Origin: Nanobdellota archaeon
GTDB taxonomy: Archaea > Nanobdellota > Nanobdellia > Parvarchaeales > Parvarchaeaceae
Length of the DNA stretch: 52,122 nt
Direction: 5' to 3'
Assembly: GCA_021794235.1 (NCBI GenBank)
Contig: JAJYRE010000007.1
Location: 1 to 52,122 of the forward strand
Part shown: one piece after another, positions 36,336-46,441 of the stretch
Numbering within the stretch: position 1 is the stretch's first letter
Layout of the letters: the number at the start of each line of letters is the position of its first letter
The notes under the pieces: generated by a model
The model's input: the letters and a program-made list of their open reading frames with translations, nothing else
Database searches by the model: none
What the model was told of the DNA's origin: nothing
Translations under genes and position numbers: made by a program

Positions 36336-37681
36336 AAAGCTACATAAAGGAATTCGAATCGATGGATAAGCCGTCCGGATACTACACAGAACTTGTAGGG
36401 AATCTGGAGTCATTAAACACCGAGTTAAACGCATTCAACGTGATAAACAAAGAACTCAAGGATGGTCTCCCGTTCAGTGTAAAGGATAATCTGTGTGTTA
36501 AAGGGGTGGAGAGCAGGGCTTCTTCTAAGATACTGAAGGGATACATACCACCTTTTGATGCTACCGTAGTTTCCAGGTTCAAAGAGAAAGGATTCGGATT
36601 TCTCGGGAAGACGAATATGGATGAATTCGGATTCGGAACTTTCGGTACAAACTCCGAGAAGATGGCCAGGAATCCATTCGATCCCGCGTATACCGCGGGG
36701 GGGTCGAGCAGCGGCGCGGCCATCGCAACCTCGATAATGAAATACCACGCCGCGATAGCGGAATCCACAGGCGGGTCGATATCGGCTCCTGCAGCATTCT
36801 GCGGAGTTGTCGGATTCACACCCACCTACGGCGTAATCTCAAGACACGGTCTTATAGACTATTCAAACTCGCTTGACAAGATAGGATTCATGTCAAGGTC
36901 GTCCGCGGACACGCGGATAATGTTCGACGCGGCCAGAGGCAGGGATCCAAAAGATTCAACGTCGCTGGATGCGGAGATCAAGAATACAAAGTACACAAAA
37001 CTGACGGTGATAAACCAGCTTATGGACGGCGTGGATAAGGATGTCAGCGACAGATTCGAAAAACTTCTCGGCAAACTGGAACAGCAGGGCTTCGCTATAA
37101 ACCGCGTTGACTTGCCCGAGATAAGCGCAGCCATACCGGCTTACTACATAATATCCATGGCGGAAGCGTCTACAAACCTCGCAAGGTACACCGGATTCAA
37201 GTACGGTGCGAAAGTTGAGGATTTTTCCCTGAGCTACAACGATTTCTTCAAACAGGCAAGGACCAACTTCGGAACGGAAGCCAAGAGGAGGGTCATCCTA
37301 GGAACGTTCGTAAGGAGTGCAAGCGTCAGAAGCAAGTACTACAACAAGGCCCTGAAGCTGAGGGCTATGCTGATAGACAGGATGAAGAGGGTACTGGCGG
37401 ATTCCATGCTGATATCTCCTACAATGCCGGTAAAAACCCCGAGACTGGACCTTATAGAAAAACTTACACCTGTGCAGGTATACTCGATGGACGTTCTTAC
37501 GGCTTCACCGAACTTATGCGGTTTCCCGCACATATCATTCCCGTACGACTACGCAGACGGGATGCCGCTGGGCGTGCAGATCGTCGCTGATCACTTTCAG
37601 GACCATTCATTGATGTCATTTACAGACAAATGGGAAGAATCGTTTGAATACAAGTTCAAGCACAATCTGGGTGAATTATGA
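36332..37681 (+). CDS. gatA: Asp/Glu-tRNA amidotransferase subunit A
   Basis: PFSVKDNLCVKG, GGSSSGAAIATS, ESTGGSISAPAAFCGVVGFTPTYG amidase signature. Confidence 0.96.
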   Translation: MKSYIKEFESMDKPSGYYTELVGNLESLNTELNAFNVINKELKDGLPFSVKDNLCVKGVESRASSKILKGYIPPFDATVVSRFKEKGFGFLGKTNMDEFGFGTFGTNSEKMARNPFDPAYTAGGSSSGAAIATSIMKYHAAIAESTGGSISAPAAFCGVVGFTPTYGVISRHGLIDYSNSLDKIGFMSRSSADTRIMFDAARGRDPKDSTSLDAEIKNTKYTKLTVINQLMDGVDKDVSDRFEKLLGKLEQQGFAINRVDLPEISAAIPAYYIISMAEASTNLARYTGFKYGAKVEDFSLSYNDFFKQARTNFGTEAKRRVILGTFVRSASVRSKYYNKALKLRAMLIDRMKRVLADSMLISPTMPVKTPRLDLIEKLTPVQVYSMDVLTASPNLCGFPHISFPYDYADGMPLGVQIVADHFQDHSLMSFTDKWEESFEYKFKHNLGEL

Positions 37682-38970
37682 AGATAGGATTAGAAATGCA
37701 CGTAGCGCTTCCGACCAAATCAAAGCTGTTCTGCAGCTGCTCGACGGAACAGGTCGAAGAGCCCAACGTCAATATCTGTCCGATCTGCATGGGCTTTCCA
37801 GGATCGAGGCCTGTTCTGAACGCGGAGGCCGTTAGAATAGCTAAAGCAATTGCCACCGTGCTGAAGTGCGAGGTGAAGGACAAGATTTCATTCATACGTA
37901 AAATCTATTTCTATCCGGACCTTCCGAAGTCATTCCAGATAACACAGTTGTCGGAAGCGATAGGATCAAAAGGCAGCCTAGCGATAACAGACAAGGACGT
38001 AGGGATAAGGAGGATACAGATAGAGGAAGACCCCGCAAAGATAGTTAGGCAGGACAACTATTCCCTTATAGACTTCAATAGATCAGGTGTTCCCCTTGTC
38101 GAGATAGTCACAGAGCCGGACATCGCATCGGAGGATGAACTTAAGGAAGCCGTCTCAACACTCAGGTCCGTGCTTTACTACATAGGTGTGGATGTAGAGC
38201 AGGAAGTAAAGACAGATCTGAATATTTCGCTGGGAGATGAAAGAGTGGAGATAAAGAACGTCACAGGGGTAAGGAACCTGATATACGCCGCCGAGTACGA
38301 GATTAAACGGCAGGGGGAGATAGTCCAGAAGGGCAAGCAGCCGGAGAAGGAGACCAGATCGTTCGACGAGCAGACCAGGACAACAAAATCATCCAGAAAG
38401 AAGGAGAGCGAGGAGGAGTACGGTTTCATATACGAACCGGATCTTACCGACTATGAGACATCCGGATTAAAGGTCGGAGAACCGATTATACCGCACGAGG
38501 AGGCCGCAAGGATATCTTCGGAGTTCGGATTCTCCTATAAGACGGTGCTTGAACTCATATCTTTCGACAGAAACTCACTTTCGCTTCTTAGCAAGTCCGC
38601 AGGGAAGTTTGATCAGAAGGCCGTCATCAGCACCTTGGAGGATCTGAAGAAATTCGACTCCACCGGCATAGGGCAGGAGGGGTTCGAGAAGCTCGTTAGG
38701 ATGTCAGCCGATGGAGTGACAATAACGCAGTCAATCGTATCTGGGATAAAATCCGGAAGGGAGGTGACTGTAAAGAGGGCCACCCAGGATGAGATAGACG
38801 CGGCCATAACGGAGCTGCTAACAAAAGACAGGACGCTTCTGGAAAAATACAAGGAGAACAAGAACGTCGTGAACTTTATAGTCGGTCAGATATCCAGAAA
38901 GTACGGTTTACAGCCAAAGGATGTGCTGGATAGAATCAAGTTTATAATACAACGAATGTCTGATAATTGA
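37678..38970 (+). CDS. gatB: Asp/Glu-tRNA amidotransferase subunit B
   Basis: KIGLEMHVALPTKSKLFCSC, CPICMGFPGSRPVLN, YPDLPKSFQITQ, DFNRSGVPLVEIVTEPDI. Confidence 0.97.
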   Translation: MKIGLEMHVALPTKSKLFCSCSTEQVEEPNVNICPICMGFPGSRPVLNAEAVRIAKAIATVLKCEVKDKISFIRKIYFYPDLPKSFQITQLSEAIGSKGSLAITDKDVGIRRIQIEEDPAKIVRQDNYSLIDFNRSGVPLVEIVTEPDIASEDELKEAVSTLRSVLYYIGVDVEQEVKTDLNISLGDERVEIKNVTGVRNLIYAAEYEIKRQGEIVQKGKQPEKETRSFDEQTRTTKSSRKKESEEEYGFIYEPDLTDYETSGLKVGEPIIPHEEAARISSEFGFSYKTVLELISFDRNSLSLLSKSAGKFDQKAVISTLEDLKKFDSTGIGQEGFEKLVRMSADGVTITQSIVSGIKSGREVTVKRATQDEIDAAITELLTKDRTLLEKYKENKNVVNFIVGQISRKYGLQPKDVLDRIKFIIQRMSDN

Positions 38971-38975
38971 TTGAT

Positions 38976-40757
38976 ATGGATAAAAACTGCGGTGAGATCA
39001 GAGCGGCAGACGACGGTAAGGAAGTCGTGATGTATGGATGGTGCAGAAACATACGTGATCACGGCGGCAAGCTTTTCATCGATTTAGCGGACCGCTATGG
39101 GATGACCCAGATAGTCTTCGAAGGGGACATAAAAAAGAAAGCAGATCTTCTCGGGAGAGAATATACCGTAAAGATTTCAGGAAAAGTAAGAAAGCGTGAG
39201 GCCGATGCGGTGGACGCCACAAGCAATACCGGTGATATGGAAGTCTATGCATCGGATATAGATACGATTAACGAGGCCGAAATCCCGCCTTTTGAGATAG
39301 GCGATGAGAAGGAGGCTTTTCTTCCGGGTGAAGACATCAGATTAAGATACAGATACATAGACCTGAGAAGGAGCAGGATGATAAAGAATATAGTCTTCAG
39401 GGACTCAGTAACAAAATCCATAAGGAAATTCTTCTGGGAGAATGATTTCCTGGAACTCGAGACACCGATACTGGTGAGGGATACCTACGATGCAAGCGGG
39501 TCCAGAACCTTTGTAGTACCGTCTAGGGTGAACAAGGGGGAATTTTTCGCCCTTCCACAGTCTCCCCAGCTCTATAAGCAGCTGTGCATGGTAGCCGGGC
39601 TAGACAAGTACTTCCAGATAGCGAAAGTATTCAGAGACGAAGATCCCAGGGAGGACAGGCAGCCTGAATTTGTACAGATGGATGTAGAAGTATCATTCAA
39701 GGACGAGAAATACATACAGAATCTAATCGAGAAGCTCGTTCAAAGGGTCTTCTCGGAGAATCTGCACAAGGAAGTAAAGATTCCGTTCAGACACATGGAT
39801 TATTCCGAAGCGATAAAGAAATACGGGAACGACAAGCCGGACATGAGATTCGATTATGAACTGGTCGATATCAGCGACGAAGCAAAGCGCAGTAATTACA
39901 ACATCCTCAAGAGGGTATTAGAATCCGGGGGAAAGGCGATTGCCGTGGCATTCGACGCAGATTATGGGAGTGAAAAGCAGAGATTCGACAAGGACTACAT
40001 GCTGGAATCCATAGAGACGGCGAAGAACTTGGGGCTAAGAGGCTTGACCTGGATGTATTATAGCGGAAACAAACTCCACTCCGTTCCGGAGAGCATAGCC
40101 GCATCTTTCGCAGGCGTTGAGAAGGACCTCAGTGAGAAACTAGAGCTGAAGGACGGGAACGTAGTGATAATAGGCGCAGACACGTCCGAATCTACACTCC
40201 TCGGTGCGATGTCAAAACTCAGGAGAATAATAGGGATAAAGATAGGGAAGTTCAAGGAAGAACATTCATTCCTGTGGGTCGACAAGTTCCCGCTTTACGA
40301 GAAGGATGAGGTAACAGGAGCATTGCAGCCCGCACACAATCCGTTCGTAGCCCCTACGGAGGAAACAATGAAGTATCTTGACTCAGAGCCGGAGAAAGCG
40401 CTCGGGAAAAGATATGACCTTGTCCTCAACGGCGTAGAGATAGGCGGAGGGTCAATCAGAATACACAAGCCGGACATGCAGAGAAAAGCGCTGAAGAGCA
40501 TGGGTCTGAGCGATGAGGATATTGAAAACTCACTGGGCTTTTTGCTGAAGGCACTTTCATACGGCGCCCCCATCCACGGCGGCATCGCATTCGGACTCGA
40601 TAGGTTCGTAGCAGTGATGGCAGGAAGCGACGACATCAAGGACTTTATACTCTTCCCCAGAAACAGGAAAGCAGAATCTCCTCTTGACGGTTCACCGTCA
40701 CCCATTGATTCGAAGAGGCTAAAGGCAGACTACGATCTTTACAAGAAGGAGCAGTAA
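38976..40757 (+). CDS. aspS: Aspartyl-tRNA synthetase, bacterial type
   Basis: RLRYRYIDLRR, VPSRVNKGEFFALPQSPQLYKQLCMVAGLDKYFQIAKVFRDEDPREDRQPEFVQMDVEVSF, SYGAPIHGGIAFGLDRFVAVMAG...DGSPSPID; about 594 aa with GAD-like insertion. Confidence 0.95.
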   Translation: MDKNCGEIRAADDGKEVVMYGWCRNIRDHGGKLFIDLADRYGMTQIVFEGDIKKKADLLGREYTVKISGKVRKREADAVDATSNTGDMEVYASDIDTINEAEIPPFEIGDEKEAFLPGEDIRLRYRYIDLRRSRMIKNIVFRDSVTKSIRKFFWENDFLELETPILVRDTYDASGSRTFVVPSRVNKGEFFALPQSPQLYKQLCMVAGLDKYFQIAKVFRDEDPREDRQPEFVQMDVEVSFKDEKYIQNLIEKLVQRVFSENLHKEVKIPFRHMDYSEAIKKYGNDKPDMRFDYELVDISDEAKRSNYNILKRVLESGGKAIAVAFDADYGSEKQRFDKDYMLESIETAKNLGLRGLTWMYYSGNKLHSVPESIAASFAGVEKDLSEKLELKDGNVVIIGADTSESTLLGAMSKLRRIIGIKIGKFKEEHSFLWVDKFPLYEKDEVTGALQPAHNPFVAPTEETMKYLDSEPEKALGKRYDLVLNGVEIGGGSIRIHKPDMQRKALKSMGLSDEDIENSLGFLLKALSYGAPIHGGIAFGLDRFVAVMAGSDDIKDFILFPRNRKAESPLDGSPSPIDSKRLKADYDLYKKEQ

Positions 40758-40763
40758 GTCTTA

Positions 40764-41849
40764 CTAACTGTCATCCGTCATCGCCTTTATGACGTCCGAC
40801 TCGTCTTTGTTGTTGGCAAGAACGCTCATCAGCTTCACGACGGCATATTCCGAGGTCATATCATCCAATCCTATGACTCCCGCCTTTTTCATCTTGTAAC
40901 TAACGTCATACGCATCGTCGCCGTCCAGCTTTACCGCACCGCTCATGCACTGGGTGACTCCAAAAACCAGGACTCCTTTACTTCTTATGTAGTTTATGCT
41001 GTCAAGCATGGAGTTTTCCTGTGTGTTGCCGCCTCCCGACCCGAAGAGCTCCATCACCACCCCCTTGTATCCTGCATCACCGTAAAATCTTATTACATCA
41101 GGGTTCATTCCAGGAAATAGTTTTATCAGTCCAACCCCGCCGCTTAAGTCCGTCGACGGCATGTAATCGGTCTTGTCGTACAGAATCTTTTGAAGACTAT
41201 CTTTTGCGACTAAAATTTCCGTGCCGTTGACTTTGCCTACGTCAGGTCTGTTGATGCTTTCAAACGCATCGAACTCCTGCGGGGATTTCTTCCTAGCTCT
41301 GTCTCCATACACTATCCTAGAATTGAACACTATGTAAGTGCCGTGTATGTCTTTCGACGCAACCATGAATGCGTCGTGCATATTCTTCGGCGCATCGCTG
41401 TTCTCCGAAGTAAGCGGCACCATCGATCCGGTAAGCACTATCGGTTTGTAGGAGCCGTGCAGCATTATCGAGAGCGCTGCGGAGGTGTAGTGCAGCGTAT
41501 CGGTCCCGTGGGATATAACGAACCCGTCGTAAGAGTCATATCTGCTTATTATGTACCGGGCGATCTTCTGCCATTTACTGGGAACCATATCAGAGCTGTC
41601 TATGGGTTCTATCACATCATCAATTCTGTCGAAATCGGCAATCTTGTCAAGGCCGGCTACGCTGTTTATGAGTTCTTCCTTCGTAGCCATCCTCAGGCGC
41701 CATGTTTCCTTGTCCGTTATCTGGTCTATAGTGCCGCCTGCTCTTATCCAGCAAATCTTTTTTCGCCTTTCAGGATTGTTGCCGCCTACCAGCTTGTCTA
41801 AATTAACTAAAGAATTTACCTTATCGTCTTTTTCCGATGCTGTTTTCAT
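40764..41849 (-). CDS. L-asparaginase type I / GatD-like amidohydrolase
   Basis: WIRAGGTIDQ, DGFVISHGTDTLHYTSAAL, IVLTGSMVPL, FGVTQCMSGAV. Confidence 0.9.
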   Translation of the reverse strand: MKTASEKDDKVNSLVNLDKLVGGNNPERRKKICWIRAGGTIDQITDKETWRLRMATKEELINSVAGLDKIADFDRIDDVIEPIDSSDMVPSKWQKIARYIISRYDSYDGFVISHGTDTLHYTSAALSIMLHGSYKPIVLTGSMVPLTSENSDAPKNMHDAFMVASKDIHGTYIVFNSRIVYGDRARKKSPQEFDAFESINRPDVGKVNGTEILVAKDSLQKILYDKTDYMPSTDLSGGVGLIKLFPGMNPDVIRFYGDAGYKGVVMELFGSGGGNTQENSMLDSINYIRSKGVLVFGVTQCMSGAVKLDGDDAYDVSYKMKKAGVIGLDDMTSEYAVVKLMSVLANNKDESDVIKAMTDDS

Positions 41850-41968
41850 ATGTGATTAATGCCAGCGCACTAATAACTATCACTTAGATTCCTTCTATAA
41901 TTAATACTTTATCCTAGTAAATTTTGCAGTTAGGAATATTTTAATACTCAATCCCATCACGAGATACT

Positions 41969-43378
41969 ATGACTTCCGCCGGTGACATAAGGAAATCGAT
42001 CAAATCAAATTCTATAAAGTGGGTAGACCTTCAATTTACAGATTTATTCGGTGCTCTCAGATCCGTTACTATACCAGCAGACGATGTCGATGAGGCATCC
42101 TTCAAAAAAGGCTTTGAAAAACTCGACGGCAGCAGTATCAGGGGATTCCTCGAGATAGAGGAAAGCGATATGGTTCTGATGCCGATACAAAAAACATTTG
42201 TCGGGATACCGTGGCAGACCGGTGTAGCAAGGATACTAAACAAGGTATATTACAAGTCCGGGGAGAAAAGGTTTGAGAATGATCCCAGGTATATAGCGGA
42301 ATCAACCGTTAAACATCTTTCTGGCCTTGGATACAACAGCTTCTTCGGACCAGAATTGGAATTCTTCCTTTTCGACAAATTATCCCTTGATGTCAGCAAC
42401 CCAATATCCGGAACCGGCTACAGGATAGACTCTAGCGAGTCACCGCTTTCCAACAACGGCGACGCCATAGGCTACAAGCTCGGCTATTATCCAGTAACAC
42501 CGCGCGACAAAACTTACAACACGAGGCTTGCGATAGCGAACGTTTTGAGCGATAATTTTGGAATATCGGTCGAAGCGGTGCATCACGAGGTAGCAACATC
42601 CGGGCAGTGCGAGATAACCTACAGGTTCTCAGAGATGCTTGACGCAGCCGATAGCCTCCAGACGGTGAAGTACGTCATAAGAAACATCGCAGCAAAGAAC
42701 GGACAGGTCGCCGTGTTCATGCCTAAGCCCTTCACAGGCGATAACGGCAGCGGCCTTCATACAAATTTCAGTCTGTGGGGAACCAAAGACAGGAAAAACT
42801 TATTTTACGACGGGGCCGACAAGTACGCGGAGCTTTCCCAGCTGGGGCGCTATGCCGTCGGCGGAATACTCGAACATGCCAGAGCGCTTTCAGCGATAGT
42901 CTCGCCGACCACGAACAGTTACAGGAGACTGGTGCCCGGCTACGAAGCGCCGGTTTATGTAGCATGGGGCAAATCCAACAGGAGCGCCGTCATAAGGATA
43001 CCTTCCTACAGCAGGAAGAATGCAAAGACAAAGAGAATCGAATACAGGGCTCCGGACCCGACCTCTAATCCTTACCTGTCATTTTCTGCGGTCGCCATGG
43101 CTGCGTTGGATGGGATAAAAAGGAAAATAGATCCGGGGGATCCTCTGGACGAGAACATATACCACATGACAAAGAGCAGAAGGAACGAACTGAAGATACG
43201 CGAACTTCCGGGAAGCCTTGAAACCGCGGTAGAAGAGTTGAAGAGCGACAGCGATTTCCTACTAAAGACGTTCCCAAAGGCTATGGTTGAAAAATACATA
43301 GATCTGAAATCAGAGGAGACACGTGAGATAAACAGTTATCCCAGTCCTATAGAATTCTACCACTATCTGAACATCTGA
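41969..43378 (+). CDS. glnA: Glutamine synthetase, type I
   Basis: FFGPELEFFLFD, VEAVHHEVATSGQCEI, GDNGSGLHTNFSLW, SPTTNSYRRLVPGYEAPVYVAWGKSNRSA, RIEYRAPDPTSNPYLSFSA. Confidence 0.97.
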   Translation: MTSAGDIRKSIKSNSIKWVDLQFTDLFGALRSVTIPADDVDEASFKKGFEKLDGSSIRGFLEIEESDMVLMPIQKTFVGIPWQTGVARILNKVYYKSGEKRFENDPRYIAESTVKHLSGLGYNSFFGPELEFFLFDKLSLDVSNPISGTGYRIDSSESPLSNNGDAIGYKLGYYPVTPRDKTYNTRLAIANVLSDNFGISVEAVHHEVATSGQCEITYRFSEMLDAADSLQTVKYVIRNIAAKNGQVAVFMPKPFTGDNGSGLHTNFSLWGTKDRKNLFYDGADKYAELSQLGRYAVGGILEHARALSAIVSPTTNSYRRLVPGYEAPVYVAWGKSNRSAVIRIPSYSRKNAKTKRIEYRAPDPTSNPYLSFSAVAMAALDGIKRKIDPGDPLDENIYHMTKSRRNELKIRELPGSLETAVEELKSDSDFLLKTFPKAMVEKYIDLKSEETREINSYPSPIEFYHYLNI

Positions 43379-43442
43379 ACAGGTGCGTATTACAATCAAA
43401 AAGTACTTATTCGAGCTGGCTTCATATTTATTATAGGTTAAA

Positions 43443-43988
43443 ATGGGTAAGACTGACCTTGATGTTGTCTTGGCTACGAGCCAGTTCAAAAAGCAGGTGG
43501 ATTCTCTCGGGCCCGACCTGTTCTCTTTGTTCTCGGATTTCTATGAACGCGCCAAGGTGGATGAATTGGCCAGAGAGATGTTTCCGGAGAGCAAAGCCGC
43601 AGAATTCGAGGAAGTCAGCAGAGAGCTAATGGATAACAGGGGGGAGAATATGGGCCTTATGCACAGGTACCTAATGGATTCCAATGATTTCAGGATGCGT
43701 ACGGTCTTCGGCAAAAAATACGGCGATCTTCAGGACATGAGGCGTGTAATACTGGGCAGCAGGGGGAAGGAAGGATACGCTATGATACTCAACAAGTTTG
43801 CTATGAACGTCTACTCCCACATGATGGTGGATGACCAGGGCAGGGCATTCTATAGATTCAAAGGTGTAAAGTTCGTACCTAACAACGACGACGAATTTTA
43901 CATACTGCTGTACGCTAAAACGATAGAGGGTGTGTACGACAGGCTATGCAACGGGGGCGAAATAGGTTATGGACAAAGAGAAGCTTGA
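43443..43988 (+). CDS. Unknown-family protein, paralog 1 of tandem pair
   Basis: Alpha-helical; shares segment order with the next ORF (SQFKKQVDSLGPDLFSLFSDFYER; MHRYLMDSNDFRMRTVFGKKYGDLQDMRR). Confidence 0.65.
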   Translation: MGKTDLDVVLATSQFKKQVDSLGPDLFSLFSDFYERAKVDELAREMFPESKAAEFEEVSRELMDNRGENMGLMHRYLMDSNDFRMRTVFGKKYGDLQDMRRVILGSRGKEGYAMILNKFAMNVYSHMMVDDQGRAFYRFKGVKFVPNNDDEFYILLYAKTIEGVYDRLCNGGEIGYGQREA

Positions 43989-44526
43989 GAAGATACTGTC
44001 ATCTTCGGAGATAAAGAACCAGTTCTACACGCTGGGCTACGGTCTATACAATATATATGACTACATATACAACAGATTCGGATACTTCCAGGATTTTACA
44101 GAGGATTCCGACAGAAGGTTCCAGGATTTCAAGGAGGCTCTAGAGGACAAGGCGGAGATAATAAATTCCTACAGCGGTGCGGTGATGCTCAGGTACTGGA
44201 TGGACATGAATGCGGATTCCATAAACGAGAGGCTTTACGGTGACAGGGCGGAACTGATCAACAGGATGGAAAGAAAGACGATACGCAATCCACTGATGAT
44301 GGATTTTACAAGGATAGAACTGGCCATCAAATTCATGGAGACTCTCGTGAAATACGGCGACGGCGGACACGAGGAGATAACGGACGATGTGCAGCTAAAG
44401 AACAACGAGAGGATAGTAGGACACGTTTACGACAAAAAGTCGCCTAAAGGCATAGACCTTCTGAAGGACGTGTACTACGAGGCGCTGAAGCGGACGTACA
44501 CCATGTATAATTTCGCACTGCTGTGA
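43969..44526 (+). CDS. Unknown-family protein, paralog 2 of tandem pair
   Basis: SEIKNQFYTLGYGLYNIYDYIYNR; MLRYWMDMNADSINERLYGDRAELINRMER; overlaps paralog 1 by 20 nt. Confidence 0.65.
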   Translation: MDKEKLEKILSSSEIKNQFYTLGYGLYNIYDYIYNRFGYFQDFTEDSDRRFQDFKEALEDKAEIINSYSGAVMLRYWMDMNADSINERLYGDRAELINRMERKTIRNPLMMDFTRIELAIKFMETLVKYGDGGHEEITDDVQLKNNERIVGHVYDKKSPKGIDLLKDVYYEALKRTYTMYNFALL

Positions 44527-44529
44527 AGT

Positions 44530-46419
44530 TTATTTTAGCCTGAGCGCGTCCAAAACGTGCGGAGCCTGCGTGTCGACTTTGAATCTCTTCCTCATGAACC
44601 TGGACAATTCAAGTATCTTGCTCTCTTCACCGTGGTTGAGCACTATCCTTCTAGGCCTTGGCCTGAGATCGTTGACAAACCTCTCCAGCTCTATCCTGTC
44701 CGAGTGGCCCGAGAACCCTTCTATTGAATATATCAGTGCATTTACAGTGAAGTGTCTGGTTTTTCCAGCGAACTCTATCTCGACGTCCCTTCCGCCGTTC
44801 TGCAGCGTCCTGCCGAGCGTACCGACTCCCTGATACGATACCAGGACGATAGAATTGTGCTTGTCCTCGCATAGGTTCGCGAAGTAGCTGACAGACGGCC
44901 CGCCGTTCAGCATACCGGACGTCGCCAGTATTATCGCAGGACCCTCAGAGAGGACCTGCTGCCTCTCCTCCTCACTTACCGTGTGCCTGAATACAGGAGA
45001 AAGGAACGGGTTGTTGTTGTATCCGACTATCCTGTTCTTAGTCTGTGTATTCATGAATTCCGGATAGACGGTGTATATCGCGGTGACATCCCAAAGCATA
45101 CCGTCTACTACTACGGGAACCTCCGGCAGGATTCCGTACCTCTGCCACTCCTCTATCATAAGCATTATCTCCTGTGCCCTTCCCACTCCCAGAACCGGCA
45201 CCAATACCTTCCCCCCTTCGGAAACGGTTTTCTTTATTATGTCAAGGAAGAACTCCTCAGCCTCCTCCTTCTTTGGCTGCTGGTCGTTGTCCCCTCCGTA
45301 TGTGCTCTCCATTATTATCGTCTCCAGCCTGTCAAACTGCGTCTCTGTCTTGTTAAGCGTCTTTGAATTTGCGTATTTGAAGTCTCCGGTATAGACCACG
45401 TTGTGGAAACCGTTTCCTATGTTGAGGTGTATCATCGATGAGCCGAGTATGTGGCCTGCGTTGTGCATTGTTATTCTTATATCAGGGGTGATGTCGGTCA
45501 CTTCGTGGAAGGGAAGTGCTATCGATCTCTTAAGCATCTCCTTGACCTCGTCAAGACCGAACATAGCCTTCGTATTTGTCTTGTTGGCAAGCGATATGTA
45601 ATCAAGGTGCAGCAGAGTCATTACATCGCGTGTCGGTGCAGTTGAATATACCGGCCCCTTGTAGCCGTATTTGTACAGTGCCGGGAGGAATCCGCAGTGG
45701 TCCAGGTGGCTGTGGGTTATAACGACCGCGTCCAGCTTCGAGATGTCGAATTCCGGTGCGTCTATCCTCGGTACCGGCTCTCTAGGGTTGCTGACGTCTA
45801 TCCCTACATCGAGAAGAACGGAGCTTATCGGAGTCTGAACCAGGACGGCGGATCTTCCGACGTGCCTGAACGCCCCGAGGGCGCTGATTCTAGTCCAGTA
45901 CTTGTCGTCTACTGAGAACTTCGAGTTGTATATCTTCTCGCCTATCTCGTTGAGCATCTTCCTTCTGAATTTTGAATTGGCGTAAAGCATTTCCCTGATG
46001 GCCCTCACTATGTCGGACTTTATCAGAGGGGCCCTTGACATTATCACGGACCATCCCGTCTTCTCCTTTATGAGCGATATGACCTCTTTTTTGTTGGCGA
46101 GGAGCAGTTCCGGCCTTACGAGCTCTATCGATACAAGACTCCTCTCCTTATCGAACCACATCTCCTTGATGTCGGCTTCGGCGGGCGTTACCGATTTTAT
46201 CTCCTTTTCGGCTTCTTTCTCGTCCATAAGGAGTGATGGGTCCAATCTGACCTCTATCCTCTTCTTCTCCTTGCTTACAAGCGCCTTTATTATCTCGGAG
46301 TTGTCCAGGAAGAAATTTCTGTTCTTAGTGTATACTATTACGTTTGATACCTCGAAGTTTATCTCTTCGATCAAGGATTTATCTTTTATAAATTCTACTA
46401 TGTCTTTCTTAATGTCCAC
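44530..46419 (-). CDS. aCPSF1/FttA beta-CASP ribonuclease
   Basis: THSHLDHCGFLPALYKYGYKGPVYSTAPTRD, YTGDFKYANSKTLN, MESTYGG, ILATSGMLNGGPSVSYF, GFSGHSDRIEL; KH-like N-terminus. Confidence 0.96.
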   Translation of the reverse strand: MDIKKDIVEFIKDKSLIEEINFEVSNVIVYTKNRNFFLDNSEIIKALVSKEKKRIEVRLDPSLLMDEKEAEKEIKSVTPAEADIKEMWFDKERSLVSIELVRPELLLANKKEVISLIKEKTGWSVIMSRAPLIKSDIVRAIREMLYANSKFRRKMLNEIGEKIYNSKFSVDDKYWTRISALGAFRHVGRSAVLVQTPISSVLLDVGIDVSNPREPVPRIDAPEFDISKLDAVVITHSHLDHCGFLPALYKYGYKGPVYSTAPTRDVMTLLHLDYISLANKTNTKAMFGLDEVKEMLKRSIALPFHEVTDITPDIRITMHNAGHILGSSMIHLNIGNGFHNVVYTGDFKYANSKTLNKTETQFDRLETIIMESTYGGDNDQQPKKEEAEEFFLDIIKKTVSEGGKVLVPVLGVGRAQEIMLMIEEWQRYGILPEVPVVVDGMLWDVTAIYTVYPEFMNTQTKNRIVGYNNNPFLSPVFRHTVSEEERQQVLSEGPAIILATSGMLNGGPSVSYFANLCEDKHNSIVLVSYQGVGTLGRTLQNGGRDVEIEFAGKTRHFTVNALIYSIEGFSGHSDRIELERFVNDLRPRPRRIVLNHGEESKILELSRFMRKRFKVDTQAPHVLDALRLK

Positions 46420-46441
46420 ATCTACCTCGTGCTAAAATATC

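Noticed and set aside
41343-41859. 152- and 102-aa ORFs antisense to the asparaginase gene
   Set aside because: Contained in a gene with clear active-site motifs.
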